A stretch of 64,000 nucleotides of DNA from SKPT01 sp040905445 (lineage in GTDB: Bacteria; Planctomycetota; Phycisphaerae; Phycisphaerales; Phycisphaeraceae): the NCBI GenBank assembly GCA_040905445.1, contig JBBDRN010000014.1:91688-155687 (forward strand), written 5' to 3'. The notes below the pieces were generated by a model. That model was given only the letters and a program-made list of their open reading frames with translations, made no database searches and had not been told where the DNA came from. The position numbers were made by a program, and so were the translations under genes. Positions 24,141 to 32,538 of the stretch are shown one piece after another. Position 1 is the stretch's first letter. Every line of letters starts with the position of its first letter.

Positions 24141-24953
24141 ATGATCCCCCCCGAGTTCACCGACAAATCCCGCGGCATCCGTCTCCAGAAGGCGATCGCC
24201 AACGCCGGCATCGCGTCGCGCCGCGATAGCGAACAGCTCATCGAGCAGGGCCGCGTCCACGTCAACGGCCAGGCGGTCACCGAGCTGCCCGCGTTTGTCG
24301 ACCCCGTCACGGACCGCATCGCCGTCGATGGCCGGGAGCTGCCGCGCCCGCGCAAGACGTCGCGCCCCGAGACGGCGCACACCTACATCATCCTGCACAA
24401 GCCGCGTGGCGTGATCTCGACGACCGACGACCCCCAGGGCCGCGCCACCGTCACCGACCTCGTCAAGGCGCCGGGCGCGGCGCGGCTCTACCCCGTCGGC
24501 CGACTCGACGCCGACTCTGCCGGGTTGATCCTGCTGACCGACGACGGCGAGCTCGCCAACCGGCTGACCCACCCGCGCTACGGCGTCGCCAAGCGCTACG
24601 AGGTCTCCGTCCGCGGGCACGTCACGCAAGAGCAGGTGCAGCGGCTGCGCGACGGGTTGATCCTCGTCGACCGCAAGGGTGCCCCCGCCGCGAAACGTGC
24701 CGCCGCCGAACGCGTCGTGATCCTCGGCTACGAGCGCGACCGGACGCGCGGCGACCGCACGGCGCTGGCGATCACCCTGCGCGAAGGCCAGAACCGCGAG
24801 ATCCGCCGCCTGCTCGCCCGCCTCGGCTACAAGGTCCGCCGACTCAAGCGCGTCGCGATCGGGCCCATCAGCCTCAAGGGCCTCGCCACCGGCGAACACC
24901 GCCGCCTGACCGGCAGCGAACGTAACGCCCTGCGCCGCGCGGCGGGGCTGTGA
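24141..24953 (+). CDS. RsuA/RluB-family rRNA pseudouridine synthase
   Basis: A 270-residue enzyme that isomerises uridines in rRNA. An N-terminal S4 RNA-binding domain (IRLQKAIANAGIASRRDSE, GRVHVNGQAV) is followed by the catalytic motif GRLDADSAGLILLTDDG with the conserved Asp, then KRYEVSVRGHVT and GQNREIRRLLARLGYKVRRL. The overall pattern fits RluB (23S rRNA position 2605 class) slightly better than RsuA, but the exact target cannot be fixed from sequence. Typical length. Its ATG is preceded by an AT-rich tandem repeat rather than a clear ribosome-binding site. Confidence 0.9.
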   Translation: MIPPEFTDKSRGIRLQKAIANAGIASRRDSEQLIEQGRVHVNGQAVTELPAFVDPVTDRIAVDGRELPRPRKTSRPETAHTYIILHKPRGVISTTDDPQGRATVTDLVKAPGAARLYPVGRLDADSAGLILLTDDGELANRLTHPRYGVAKRYEVSVRGHVTQEQVQRLRDGLILVDRKGAPAAKRAAAERVVILGYERDRTRGDRTALAITLREGQNREIRRLLARLGYKVRRLKRVAIGPISLKGLATGEHRRLTGSERNALRRAAGL

Positions 24954-24994
24954 GACGGATTACACATCCATCGCGCGCGTCGTGCTGACACCGG

Positions 24995-25030
24995 GTGCCA
25001 CTGGTGGCTTGGCCGCCAGTGCCCGGGCGC
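24995..25030. repeat. Family B palindromic repeat fragment
   Basis: GGGTGCCACTGGTGGCTTG followed by GCCGCCAGTGCCCGGG matches the first hairpin of the family B copies beside trpB. The second hairpin is absent. Further on, GGTCCCGGTTTTATACG near 25095 resembles a decayed family A arm. The 193-bp gap before uppP holds nothing else I can identify. Confidence 0.55.
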
Positions 25031-25146
25031 TCCGGCGACACCGCGGTCGCGGATCGATGCGACGCACCCGCCACGCCACGCCCCGGGCCCGCGGTCCCGG
25101 TTTTATACGCCCGCGATTGACGTGGAATCCGTATGACACGACCCGC

Positions 25147-26142
25147 CTACTCCGTCATCCACCCGCCCAGCAGCAGCGCCGCCACCGCGAGCGCGACGGC
25201 GATGCGGTAATACCCGAAGATCGCCATGCTGTAGCGCTCCAGGTAGCTCACCATCCACTTCACCGCTGCGGCGGCGGCCAGCGCGGCGAGCGCGAAGCCG
25301 ACGAGCGGATGCACGACGCCATACTCGGCGAGGATGGAATGCCCCTGGGCGTAGGCGTCATACCCCGCCGCCGCGAGCAGGGTCACGACGCCGAGCAGGA
25401 AGCTGAACTCGACCGCCGCCCGGACGCTCATGCCCACGAGCAGCCCGCCCAGGATCGCCGCGAGCGCCCGGCTGGTGCCCGGCCACATCGCCGCGCACTG
25501 CACCGCGCCGATCACGATCGCCATCCGCCACGTGAGATCATCCATCGATCGGCCCTCGTGCGGGCCCGTGCCCCGGCGGTACCAGACGACGATGAGCAGC
25601 ACGACGCCGCCAACGAACCAGCCCCAGACGCTCTCCCAAAGGCCGAACGAATCCTTGATATGGTCATAGAGCAGCAGCGCGATGAGCGCAAACGGCAGGA
25701 ACGCGAGCAGGATGTTGACGAGCAGCCGCAGCCCGTCGGCGTCGCGTCCAAGCAGCCCGACGGCCATCTGCCGACTGCGCTGGTAGTAGAGCCCGATCAC
25801 CGCCAGGATCGCGCCGGCCTGAATCACCACGGCAAACGCGTCGGCGCCGTCGGTCTGCGGAATGCCCATCGCCCGCTGCACCAGCAGGATGTGCCCCGTC
25901 GAGCTGATGGGCAGGAACTCCGTGACGCCCTCGACGACGGCGATGACCGCCACCTCGAGCAGCGTCATCGCCCGACCGATCGGCTGGTCCTCCGCCTCCG
26001 CCACCGGCATCGGGTCGACCGGGGTGCCTGGACCATCGCCGATGACGCGGACCGGGCTGAGCAGCACCACCGCCAGCACGAGCAGCGCCAGGGCGGCCGA
26101 TGAACTGCGCAGCCATGTCGCCGTGGAATGGAGTCGAGTCAT
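25147..26142 (-). CDS. uppP: Undecaprenyl-diphosphatase UppP (BacA family), with N-terminal extension
   Basis: A 331-residue polytopic membrane phosphatase that recycles undecaprenyl diphosphate for cell-wall synthesis and confers bacitracin tolerance. Both signature motifs are present: EGVTEFLPISSTGHILL, and PGTSRALAAILGGLLVGMS with the catalytic Arg. The conserved protein normally begins at the equivalent of MTLLEVAVIAVVEG; here about 58 more residues precede it, including an extra hydrophobic segment (AALALLVLAVVLLS) and an acidic linker, resembling a signal anchor. The ATG at 26142 is preferred to a GTG at 26169. The extension is odd and may be real, since codon use is coding-like throughout. 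Confidence 0.88.
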   Translation of the reverse strand: MTRLHSTATWLRSSSAALALLVLAVVLLSPVRVIGDGPGTPVDPMPVAEAEDQPIGRAMTLLEVAVIAVVEGVTEFLPISSTGHILLVQRAMGIPQTDGADAFAVVIQAGAILAVIGLYYQRSRQMAVGLLGRDADGLRLLVNILLAFLPFALIALLLYDHIKDSFGLWESVWGWFVGGVVLLIVVWYRRGTGPHEGRSMDDLTWRMAIVIGAVQCAAMWPGTSRALAAILGGLLVGMSVRAAVEFSFLLGVVTLLAAAGYDAYAQGHSILAEYGVVHPLVGFALAALAAAAAVKWMVSYLERYSMAIFGYYRIAVALAVAALLLGGWMTE

Positions 26143-26235
26143 GTGATGGTTTATCGGCCGGTCGGGCACGCACGGTCAGTGCAGATGCGACACGCGACAC
26201 CGCCCCTGCCAACGCCGCACGTTTAGCCGCCACAC

Positions 26236-27414
26236 TCACCCCGCGTGCTGCTCGAACGCCGCGACGGCCGCGCCGCGGTCGAGCTTCACGCCGGCCTCGA
26301 TGAACTCCGTCTCCACCGCGTTCAGCGCCGCGACGGTGTCCTCGTGGTCGACGAAGCCCATGTGGCTCAGGCGGAAGATCTTGCCCTTCCACTTGCCGCC
26401 GCGCCCGTCCTGCCCGCCGGCGATGTGGATGCCATGCTTGTCGCGCAGCGCCCCGCGGAACTTCGAGTCGTTGATGCCTTCTGGGTAATACGCCCCGCTG
26501 ACCGAGTCGCTCGGGCTCTCGCTCACAAGCGTCAGCCCCATCGCCTCGAACGCCGCACGCGTGCCCGTCGCGAGGCGGCGCGTCCGCGCGATCGTGTTCT
26601 CGATCCCCGTCTCGAGGATCATCTCGCACGCCACGTTCTGCCCGCGGATCAGCGACACCGGCGGGGTGAAGGGCACATCGTTGTCCTTCCAGCTCTTGAG
26701 CCAGCGACGCAGGTCGAGGTTGTACGCCGGGCCGGGCTTCACTTCGCCGAGCCGCGCGACCGCCCGCTCACCCAGCCCCACGTACCCGAGCCCGGGCGGA
26801 AGCATCATCGCCTTCTGCGAGCCAGTCACCAGCACGTCGATGCCCCACGCGTCCTGCTCGACGGGCAGCGCCCCCACCGCCGTAATCCCGTCGACGATCA
26901 GCAGCGCGTCGGTCGTCCGCACCAGCTCGGCGATTCGCCTCACATCGCTGGCCGTCGCGGTGGACGTCTCGGAGTGGACGACGGTGACGACGCTGACGTC
27001 CGGGTTGGCCTTGAGCGCCTGCTCGATCTGGTCGACCGGCGCGGCCTTGCCCCAGTCGGTGGAGACCTTGATCTGCTCGACGTCGAGGTACGAGCCGTAC
27101 GTGTCGTAGATGTCCTGCCACCGCTCGCCAAACTTCCCGCCGGCGACGGTGATCGCCTTGGACCCGGGCCGCACGAGCGAGACCTGGGCGGCTTCAAAGG
27201 CGGTCGTGCCGCTGCCGGCGATCGACAGCACGGGTCCGGACGTCTTGAAGATCTGCTGAAGCTGCTGGCCGAGCTGCTCGAAGATGGCCTGGAACTGCTT
27301 CGTGCGGTGGTGGATGATGGGCAGGGCCATCTCCTGGAGGACGCGCGGCGGCACCGCCGTCGGACCGGGCGTGAGCAACCGCTGCTTGAGCGTCGTATCG
27401 GTCGTCGTCGTCAT
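26236..27414 (-). CDS. Class V aminotransferase (alanine-glyoxylate/serine-pyruvate type)
   Basis: A 392-residue PLP enzyme of fold type I. RLLTPGPTAVPPRVLQEM at the N-terminus, HHRTKQFQAIFEQL, SIAGSGTTAFEAA, VHSETSTATASDV and the lysine motif VTGSQKAMMLPPGLGYV (Lys201 forms the Schiff base) are characteristic of the AGXT/SgaA/PucG branch. The ATG at 27414 lies after GGAAAG; the frame upstream is not credible. It might act as alanine- or serine-glyoxylate transaminase, in photorespiration-like C2 or serine metabolism; the precise amino donor cannot be read from sequence. Confidence 0.88.
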   Translation of the reverse strand: MTTTTDTTLKQRLLTPGPTAVPPRVLQEMALPIIHHRTKQFQAIFEQLGQQLQQIFKTSGPVLSIAGSGTTAFEAAQVSLVRPGSKAITVAGGKFGERWQDIYDTYGSYLDVEQIKVSTDWGKAAPVDQIEQALKANPDVSVVTVVHSETSTATASDVRRIAELVRTTDALLIVDGITAVGALPVEQDAWGIDVLVTGSQKAMMLPPGLGYVGLGERAVARLGEVKPGPAYNLDLRRWLKSWKDNDVPFTPPVSLIRGQNVACEMILETGIENTIARTRRLATGTRAAFEAMGLTLVSESPSDSVSGAYYPEGINDSKFRGALRDKHGIHIAGGQDGRGGKWKGKIFRLSHMGFVDHEDTVAALNAVETEFIEAGVKLDRGAAVAAFEQHAG

Positions 27415-27690
27415 GGGGAGCTTTCCATAAGGGGGGCACGGCGGGGGCAGCCGGCTGCCCGATCGCGCCGGGCGCGCGGGTGCGGCCCGGGGATGGGGGA
27501 ACCTCAAATTCAGTCGCGAGGCGCCTTGGGCTGCCGTGGAGCCGGCGCCGGCGAGTTCCGAACCCTACCCGACTCGCGCGCAGCGGTCAACCGGCGCCGC
27601 CGATCACCTCGAACAACACGATTCATGGTACGATCATCCTGCGTCCCCGGCGACGCTCATCATGTCCACCTCTCAAGTGCGGAGTCACCG

Positions 27691-28494
27691 ATGCCAACCC
27701 TTCATGACCGAATGTCGGCAGGCATGATCACCCTGATGTTCACACTGGCGGGCACAGCGCTGGCTGCGGCGTTGTCCGGGTGCGGTGAGCAACCCGGCGA
27801 GGCGGCGGCCGTGGAGGCCCGGTCCCGGCAGTCGGAGCCCGTCCAGGCCGCGCCCGATCCGCCCGCAGCCGAGGTCGAGGACGAGGTCGAGGCTGAAGAC
27901 GCTGGCGGGGGCGACCGTGAGGCGCCGACCGTCCCGGATCGGGCGCAGGACGTCGATCCGATCGGCGTCGGGCGCACGGCGCCAACAGCCATGCTGCGCG
28001 ACGCCGCCGACGAGCCGGTCGACCTCACCGAGCTTTACGCCGAGGGTCCGACGCTGCTCGTGTTCTACCGCGGCGGGTGGTGCCCCTACTGCAGCCAGCA
28101 GCTCCGTTCGCTCGCCGAGGCCGAGGACGAGCTCGACGCGATGGGCGTGCGCATCGTCGCCTTGAGCCCCGACCGCCCCGCCAGGCTCGCCGAGACGCCG
28201 GCCGACCTCGATATGGGCTACGTGCTGCTGTCCGACAGTCCCATGACGCTGACCCGGGCGTTCGGCCTGGCGTTCCGCATGACCGACGCCGACGTCGCGC
28301 GCTACGCGGAACAGGGCCTGGACCTGCGCGAGCACTCCGGCGAGTCGCACCAGCTCCTGCCCGTCCCGGCCGTCTACCTGGTCGACCGCGACGGCACGAT
28401 CCGCTTCGCCCACTGGAACCCGGACTACACCTCGCGCCTCAGCCGCGAGGAGATCGTCGAGGCCGCTCGCCGCGTGATCGAGCCGCGGCCGTAG
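27691..28494 (+). CDS. Peroxiredoxin-like (AhpC/TSA) lipoprotein
   Basis: A 267-residue protein: a lipoprotein signal (LMFTLAGTALAAALSGC), an acidic, Ala/Pro-rich linker of about 75 residues, then a thioredoxin fold beginning IGVGRTAPTAMLRDAADEPVDL. The redox motif is GGWCPYCSQQL, a CxxC arrangement of the AhpC-TSA_2 type; VFYRGGW and VPAVYLVDRDGTIRFAH complete the fold. It is probably anchored to the outside of the membrane and handles thiol oxidation or peroxides. A TGG-TACGAT extended -10 (27626 to 27634) precedes it. It is divergent from the aminotransferase gene across a 276-bp gap with no other feature. Confidence 0.82.
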   Translation: MPTLHDRMSAGMITLMFTLAGTALAAALSGCGEQPGEAAAVEARSRQSEPVQAAPDPPAAEVEDEVEAEDAGGGDREAPTVPDRAQDVDPIGVGRTAPTAMLRDAADEPVDLTELYAEGPTLLVFYRGGWCPYCSQQLRSLAEAEDELDAMGVRIVALSPDRPARLAETPADLDMGYVLLSDSPMTLTRAFGLAFRMTDADVARYAEQGLDLREHSGESHQLLPVPAVYLVDRDGTIRFAHWNPDYTSRLSREEIVEAARRVIEPRP

Positions 28495-28512
28495 CATCCG
28501 CCGCCGAGCCGC

Positions 28513-29391
28513 TCACATCCCCGTATCAGGCTCGATCGTCTCGACGACGTTGGCGCCGAACTGCCCCTCGCGATGGCGGGCGAACTGCTCGGGGCCGCAG
28601 AGCAGCTCCGCGCGGGCCCAGAGCCACCGCGCCCACGCCTCCTGCCCCACCAGGTCCGCGGCTCGGGCGAGCATCGCGTGCAGCGCCCCCGACTGCGGGG
28701 CCGGCAATATCTCCGCCAGCTCGATGCGCCGCGGCAGCTCGCCCAGCGCCTGCGCCGGCTGATCGGCGACGAGGCAGTAGCGCGTCTGCAGCGCCAGCCG
28801 CTGGATCGACTCGACCAGTCCCAGCCGGCGGCGGTGCAACTCGGTCAGCCCGGTGTACGCGGAAAGCAGGTCGCCGCGCTCCAGCGAAGCCTCGACCAGC
28901 AGCAGCAGCAGGTGGGCCCGCGCCCCGCTGGCCGGGCCCAACCGCCGCGCCAGCACGGCCGCGCAGATCGCCGCCGACTCGTTGAACTCGTGCTGCCGGT
29001 GGCGCAGCACCGCCAGGCGGTGGTAGAGCATGAGACGAACCCAGCTCAACAGCCCCGGGCGGCGCATCAACGCCCCGAGCCGGCGCTCCGCGGCCGCGGG
29101 ATCCTCGGCCGCCATCGCGGCGATCATCGGCAGCTCGCGCGACGCACTGGCGCTCAGCAGATTCAACCCCAGCCACGACGCCAGCAACAGCGCCGCCGGT
29201 AGCACCGCGAGGATCGCGTGACGCTCATGCAGCCACACCGCGACGATGAACGACGCCACCACCGCCGCACCCACCAGCCAGAAAATTGCCGCATCCAGCG
29301 ACAGCCGGCGCTGAAGCTGCCTCGCGTCAAACGGCGGCAGCGTGCGCCCGGCCCCCGCGCGGCGATCCACATCCTCCCCGGCAGCGCTCAT
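28513..29391 (-). CDS. Membrane protein with TPR-like helical repeats, unknown function
   Basis: A 292-residue protein. Residues about 30 to 75 form two membrane helices (IFWLVGAAVVASFIVAVWL, AILAVLPAALLLASWLGLNLL); the rest is all helical with repeated Ala/Leu/Arg helices (LGALMRRPGLLSWVRLMLYHRLAVLR, ICAAVLARRLGP, ASLERGDLLSAYTGLTEL) resembling degenerate TPRs. Its ATG overlaps the TGA of the upstream gene (29388 to 29391), so the two are translationally coupled and probably form one complex. No homologous family is recognised. Confidence 0.65.
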   Translation of the reverse strand: MSAAGEDVDRRAGAGRTLPPFDARQLQRRLSLDAAIFWLVGAAVVASFIVAVWLHERHAILAVLPAALLLASWLGLNLLSASASRELPMIAAMAAEDPAAAERRLGALMRRPGLLSWVRLMLYHRLAVLRHRQHEFNESAAICAAVLARRLGPASGARAHLLLLLVEASLERGDLLSAYTGLTELHRRRLGLVESIQRLALQTRYCLVADQPAQALGELPRRIELAEILPAPQSGALHAMLARAADLVGQEAWARWLWARAELLCGPEQFARHREGQFGANVVETIEPDTGM

Positions 29392-30344
29392 GTCGCCACC
29401 TCCTGACCCGCCGCGCCGCCCTCGGCAAGCTCGCGCAGCTCCGGGAACCGGTCCACCAGCGCCGCGGCAGGCATCAGCGTCGTCGCCCGTCGCCACCACA
29501 ACGCGCTGCGGCGAGCACGCTCCTCGGCGTCCGCAACTGCACGCGCCCGCCGCCAGCACAGCGCCAGCAGCGCGTGGCCGTAGCCCGCGCTGATGCCCAG
29601 CGGACGCAGCTCATCGAGCATCGCGTCGCCCGCCGCCGCGGCATCGTCAAAATGATGCGTCCGCACCCGCTGGATCAACTCCGCCAGGCGGTAAATCGCC
29701 CCCGGCGCCGCCCCCTCGCCACGCCCGCCACGCCCGCCATCACCCGCCCTGACGCGGTCGCCGACCCCACCCGCCACGGACGCCGCCGCCGGGGCATGGG
29801 TGTCCAGGCGGCGCAGGGCCTCGTCCGCATCGGTCAGGTGCTCGGCCATCAGCGCCGCGATTGTCCGGTGCAGGCGCAGGTGAACACTGCCCGGGTGGTC
29901 CTCGTGCAGCTTCGCGATCAGGCTGTCGTAGGCCGCAAGCGCCGCCTCGTACGCCTTGAGCTCGTCGAGCGTGTGGGCCAGCAGCGCGGCCGCGCGGACG
30001 TACATCCCCGGCTGCGTCTGCACGCGCGGGATCACCCGCCAGACGACCGCCAGCGCCCGCCGCTCCTGGCGCAGCATGGCCAGTTCCTGGGCCCCAATCA
30101 GCTCGGCGTCAACCCCGCGCAGCCGACGCACGCGCCACACGAGAAAGCCGAACACCCCCCCGAGCCCCAGCCACGGCAAAACGATCGCCACCGATCCGCC
30201 GATCATCAACGACGCGCCGACGACGCCGGCGAGCGCGGCAAGCGGGCCCCAGACGACCCAGGGCGACGCGGGCCGCGGCTCGTGCGCGGCGAGGTGGGCC
30301 TCGACCTGCTCGGGGCTAGGGGGTTGGTACGGACTTACACTCAT
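29388..30344 (-). CDS. Membrane protein with TPR-like repeats, partner of the downstream gene
   Basis: A 318-residue protein with the same layout as its coupled neighbour: a short cytoplasmic N-terminus, two membrane helices (WVVWGPLAALAGVVGASLMIG, VAIVLPWLGLGGVFGFLVW), then helical repeats (MYVRAAALLAHTLDELKAYEAALAAYDSLIAKL fits a TPR pair, here quoted only in part: YVRAAALLAHTLDELKAY). A Gly/Arg-rich low-complexity insert (GDGGRGGRGEGAAP) is encoded by CCCGCCA-type microrepeats. The shared architecture suggests that the pair arose by duplication. Function unknown. Confidence 0.65.
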   Translation of the reverse strand: MSVSPYQPPSPEQVEAHLAAHEPRPASPWVVWGPLAALAGVVGASLMIGGSVAIVLPWLGLGGVFGFLVWRVRRLRGVDAELIGAQELAMLRQERRALAVVWRVIPRVQTQPGMYVRAAALLAHTLDELKAYEAALAAYDSLIAKLHEDHPGSVHLRLHRTIAALMAEHLTDADEALRRLDTHAPAAASVAGGVGDRVRAGDGGRGGRGEGAAPGAIYRLAELIQRVRTHHFDDAAAAGDAMLDELRPLGISAGYGHALLALCWRRARAVADAEERARRSALWWRRATTLMPAAALVDRFPELRELAEGGAAGQEVAT

Positions 30345-30373
30345 CTCACGTCGCCGACTCGACCGGACGTTGT

Positions 30374-30871
30374 CTACTGGTAAGCCTGCAGGCAGAAGTG
30401 GATCAGGACGATCGCCGTCGCAGGCAGACAGACCAAGAGATACGGAGAGAACACACGCGGTTTGCCCAGCAATTCGTAAATCTGCGAACGTCCGCCGCTC
30501 GCGGCAATTTGACCGGACAGTTGCGGTCCACCGTAGTAGGACTGTGGGGACCGAAGAAACTCCTCAATCGACCCGGCGCGTTTGATGGCAACATCCGCCG
30601 GCACGCGTTGTACGCCATCGGAAATCCAACCCAGAAGAGCCAGAGTCCCAATGGCAAGCACCCCTAGCCCCGGTGGGACATCCCTTGTCAAAACGCCTAT
30701 GACAACAGCAGCAATAAACGCGAAAACCCACCGCTGTTGGGCAAACGTGATGTTCTCACGATGCACGATTACCTGGTGACACCACTCTCGCTCCCGAAGT
30801 GCCAACTCCTCGTCCCGATTAGACGAATTGCCGCCAATCTCCTTGCTTGTGGCAGCCTTCTTCTTACCCAT
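30374..30871 (-). CDS. Hypothetical membrane protein of atypical base composition
   Basis: A 165-residue protein with a Lys/Asn/Ser-rich N-terminus (MGKKKAATSKEIGGNSSNRD), a helix rich in Glu and Arg, two hydrophobic segments around residues 47 to 82 (WVFAFIAAVVIGVL, GLGVLAIGTLALLGWI) and a C-terminal one (SPYLLVCLPATAIVLIHFCL). The coding DNA is clearly less GC-rich than the genes on both sides, with AAA, AAT and TTT codons rare elsewhere in the window, which suggests recent transfer. The ATG at 30871 is weakly preceded by a purine stretch. I do not recognise a family. Confidence 0.6.
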   Translation of the reverse strand: MGKKKAATSKEIGGNSSNRDEELALREREWCHQVIVHRENITFAQQRWVFAFIAAVVIGVLTRDVPPGLGVLAIGTLALLGWISDGVQRVPADVAIKRAGSIEEFLRSPQSYYGGPQLSGQIAASGGRSQIYELLGKPRVFSPYLLVCLPATAIVLIHFCLQAYQ

Positions 30872-30918
30872 GCGCCCTCCTCGCCGACACCCGGTTGTGA
30901 GTTATCCGTCCGGAGTCG

Positions 30919-32538
30919 TTACCGCGCGTATTCGACGGTGCGCTTTTCGCGGAGAACCGTGACCTTGATCTCCCCGGGGAAGGTCATCTCGTCGGCGACC
31001 TTGCGGGCGATCTCGCGGGCGATGTACGTGCTGTTCGTGTCGTCGACCATGTCCGGGTCGACGATGACGCGGACCTCGCGGCCGGCCTGGATGGCGTAGG
31101 CCTCGCGCACGCCCTTCTGGTCCTTGGCGATGCCCTCGAGCTGCTCGAGGCGGCGGACGTACTTCTCCAGCGTCTCGCGCCTGGCCCCCGGGCGCGCCCC
31201 CGAGATCGCGTCCGCGGCCATGACGATCGGCGTGTAAGGCGACGTCGAAGGGATGTCGTTGTGGTGGCCGGCGATGGCGTTGAGGATGTTGTCCTTCTCG
31301 CCATGCTTGCGGGCGAACTCGGCGCCGATCGCCGGGTGGCCGCCCTCGACCTCGTGGTCCATCGCCTTGCCGATGTCGTGCAGGAACCCCGCCCGCCGCG
31401 CCTGGTCGCCGTCCAGCCCCAATTCGTTGGCGATCACCTGGCACAGGTACGCCGTCTCCATCGAGTGGCGCAGAATGTTCTGCCCGTAGCTCATCCGGTA
31501 GTGCAGCCGGCCCATCATCTCGGCGAGCTTGGGGTGCAGCCCCTGGATGTTGGCCTCGATGCAGGCGTCGCGCCCATACTTGATGATCCGGTCGCCAATC
31601 TCCTTGCGGATCTGCTCGACGACCTCCTCGATCCGCGTCGGGTGGATGCGCCCGTCCTCCAGCAGCTTCTGCAGCGACTCCGCGGCGACCGCCCGGCGGA
31701 CGGGGTCGAAGCAGGAGACGACCACCACGCCCGGCGTGTCGTCGACGATCACGTCCACGCCCGTGGCCTTCTCGAAGGCCCGGATGTTGCGCCCCTCGCG
31801 GCCGATGACCCGCCCCTTCATGTCGTCCGACGCGATCGGGATCGCCGACACCGTCGTGTCCGCCGTGTGCTCGCTGGCGTAGCGCTGGATGGCCTGGAGG
31901 GTGATCTTCAGTGCCGTCTCGCGCGACTCCTCCTCAGCCCGCTCGACGTTGCGCTGGATGATCTGCGCCGCCTCGTGCTGACTCTCGCGCTCGACGATCT
32001 TGAGCGCCTCCTTGCGGGCCTCGTCCTCGGAGAGGTTGCTGGCGCGCAGGAGGATCTCCTTCTGCTTCTGCGTCGTCTCGTCCACGAGCTTGCGCTGCTC
32101 GGCGATCAGCCCGGTCAGCTCCTGCTCGCGGGTCTCGACCTTCTGCTCGCGCTGCTTGATCTTCTCGTCGAGCTCGTCGAGGTACTTCTCCTTGGTCGCG
32201 AGCGCGTCGAGTTTGCGGTCGAGGTTGTCCTCGCGCTTGGTCAGGCGTCGCTCGGCCTCCTTGATCTCGTTGCGCTGCTGCTCGAGCTCCTTGTCAAAGG
32301 ACTCGCGGCGGCGGGCGAGCTCGTCGCGGACGTCGAGTTCCAGTTGCTTTTTGAGGGTCTGGGCATCGTGGCGGGCCTGGGCGAGGTGGTCCTCGGCCTG
32401 CTTGCGGGCCTGGCCGATCGTCTGCCCGCCGAGCAGACGGTGGGCGAGGACGGCGCCGGCCGCGCCGACGATCAGGCCGAGCACGATGCCGAGGCTGAGC
32501 CCGAGCGGTTCCAAGGCCAGGAGCAGCGGTGTAAACAA
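30919..32538 (-). CDS. rny: Ribonuclease Y
   Basis: A membrane-anchored endoribonuclease that starts mRNA decay. An N-terminal membrane helix (LSLGIVLGLIVGAAGAVLAH) leads into about 200 residues of charged coiled coil (QARKQAEDHLAQARHDAQTL, then ELDEKIKQREQKVETREQ). A KH domain (MKGRVIGREGRNIRAFEKATG) and an HD phosphodiesterase domain (FLHDIGKAMDHEVEGGHPAIG) follow, and the C-terminus ends EIKVTVLREKRTVEYAR as in other RNase Y proteins. I place the start at TTG 32538, which is preceded by AAGGGG 8 nt upstream and gives 539 residues, near the usual 520; the longer upstream frame is Pro/Arg-rich and unlike the family. Confidence 0.93.
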   Translation of the reverse strand: MFTPLLLALEPLGLSLGIVLGLIVGAAGAVLAHRLLGGQTIGQARKQAEDHLAQARHDAQTLKKQLELDVRDELARRRESFDKELEQQRNEIKEAERRLTKREDNLDRKLDALATKEKYLDELDEKIKQREQKVETREQELTGLIAEQRKLVDETTQKQKEILLRASNLSEDEARKEALKIVERESQHEAAQIIQRNVERAEEESRETALKITLQAIQRYASEHTADTTVSAIPIASDDMKGRVIGREGRNIRAFEKATGVDVIVDDTPGVVVVSCFDPVRRAVAAESLQKLLEDGRIHPTRIEEVVEQIRKEIGDRIIKYGRDACIEANIQGLHPKLAEMMGRLHYRMSYGQNILRHSMETAYLCQVIANELGLDGDQARRAGFLHDIGKAMDHEVEGGHPAIGAEFARKHGEKDNILNAIAGHHNDIPSTSPYTPIVMAADAISGARPGARRETLEKYVRRLEQLEGIAKDQKGVREAYAIQAGREVRVIVDPDMVDDTNSTYIAREIARKVADEMTFPGEIKVTVLREKRTVEYAR

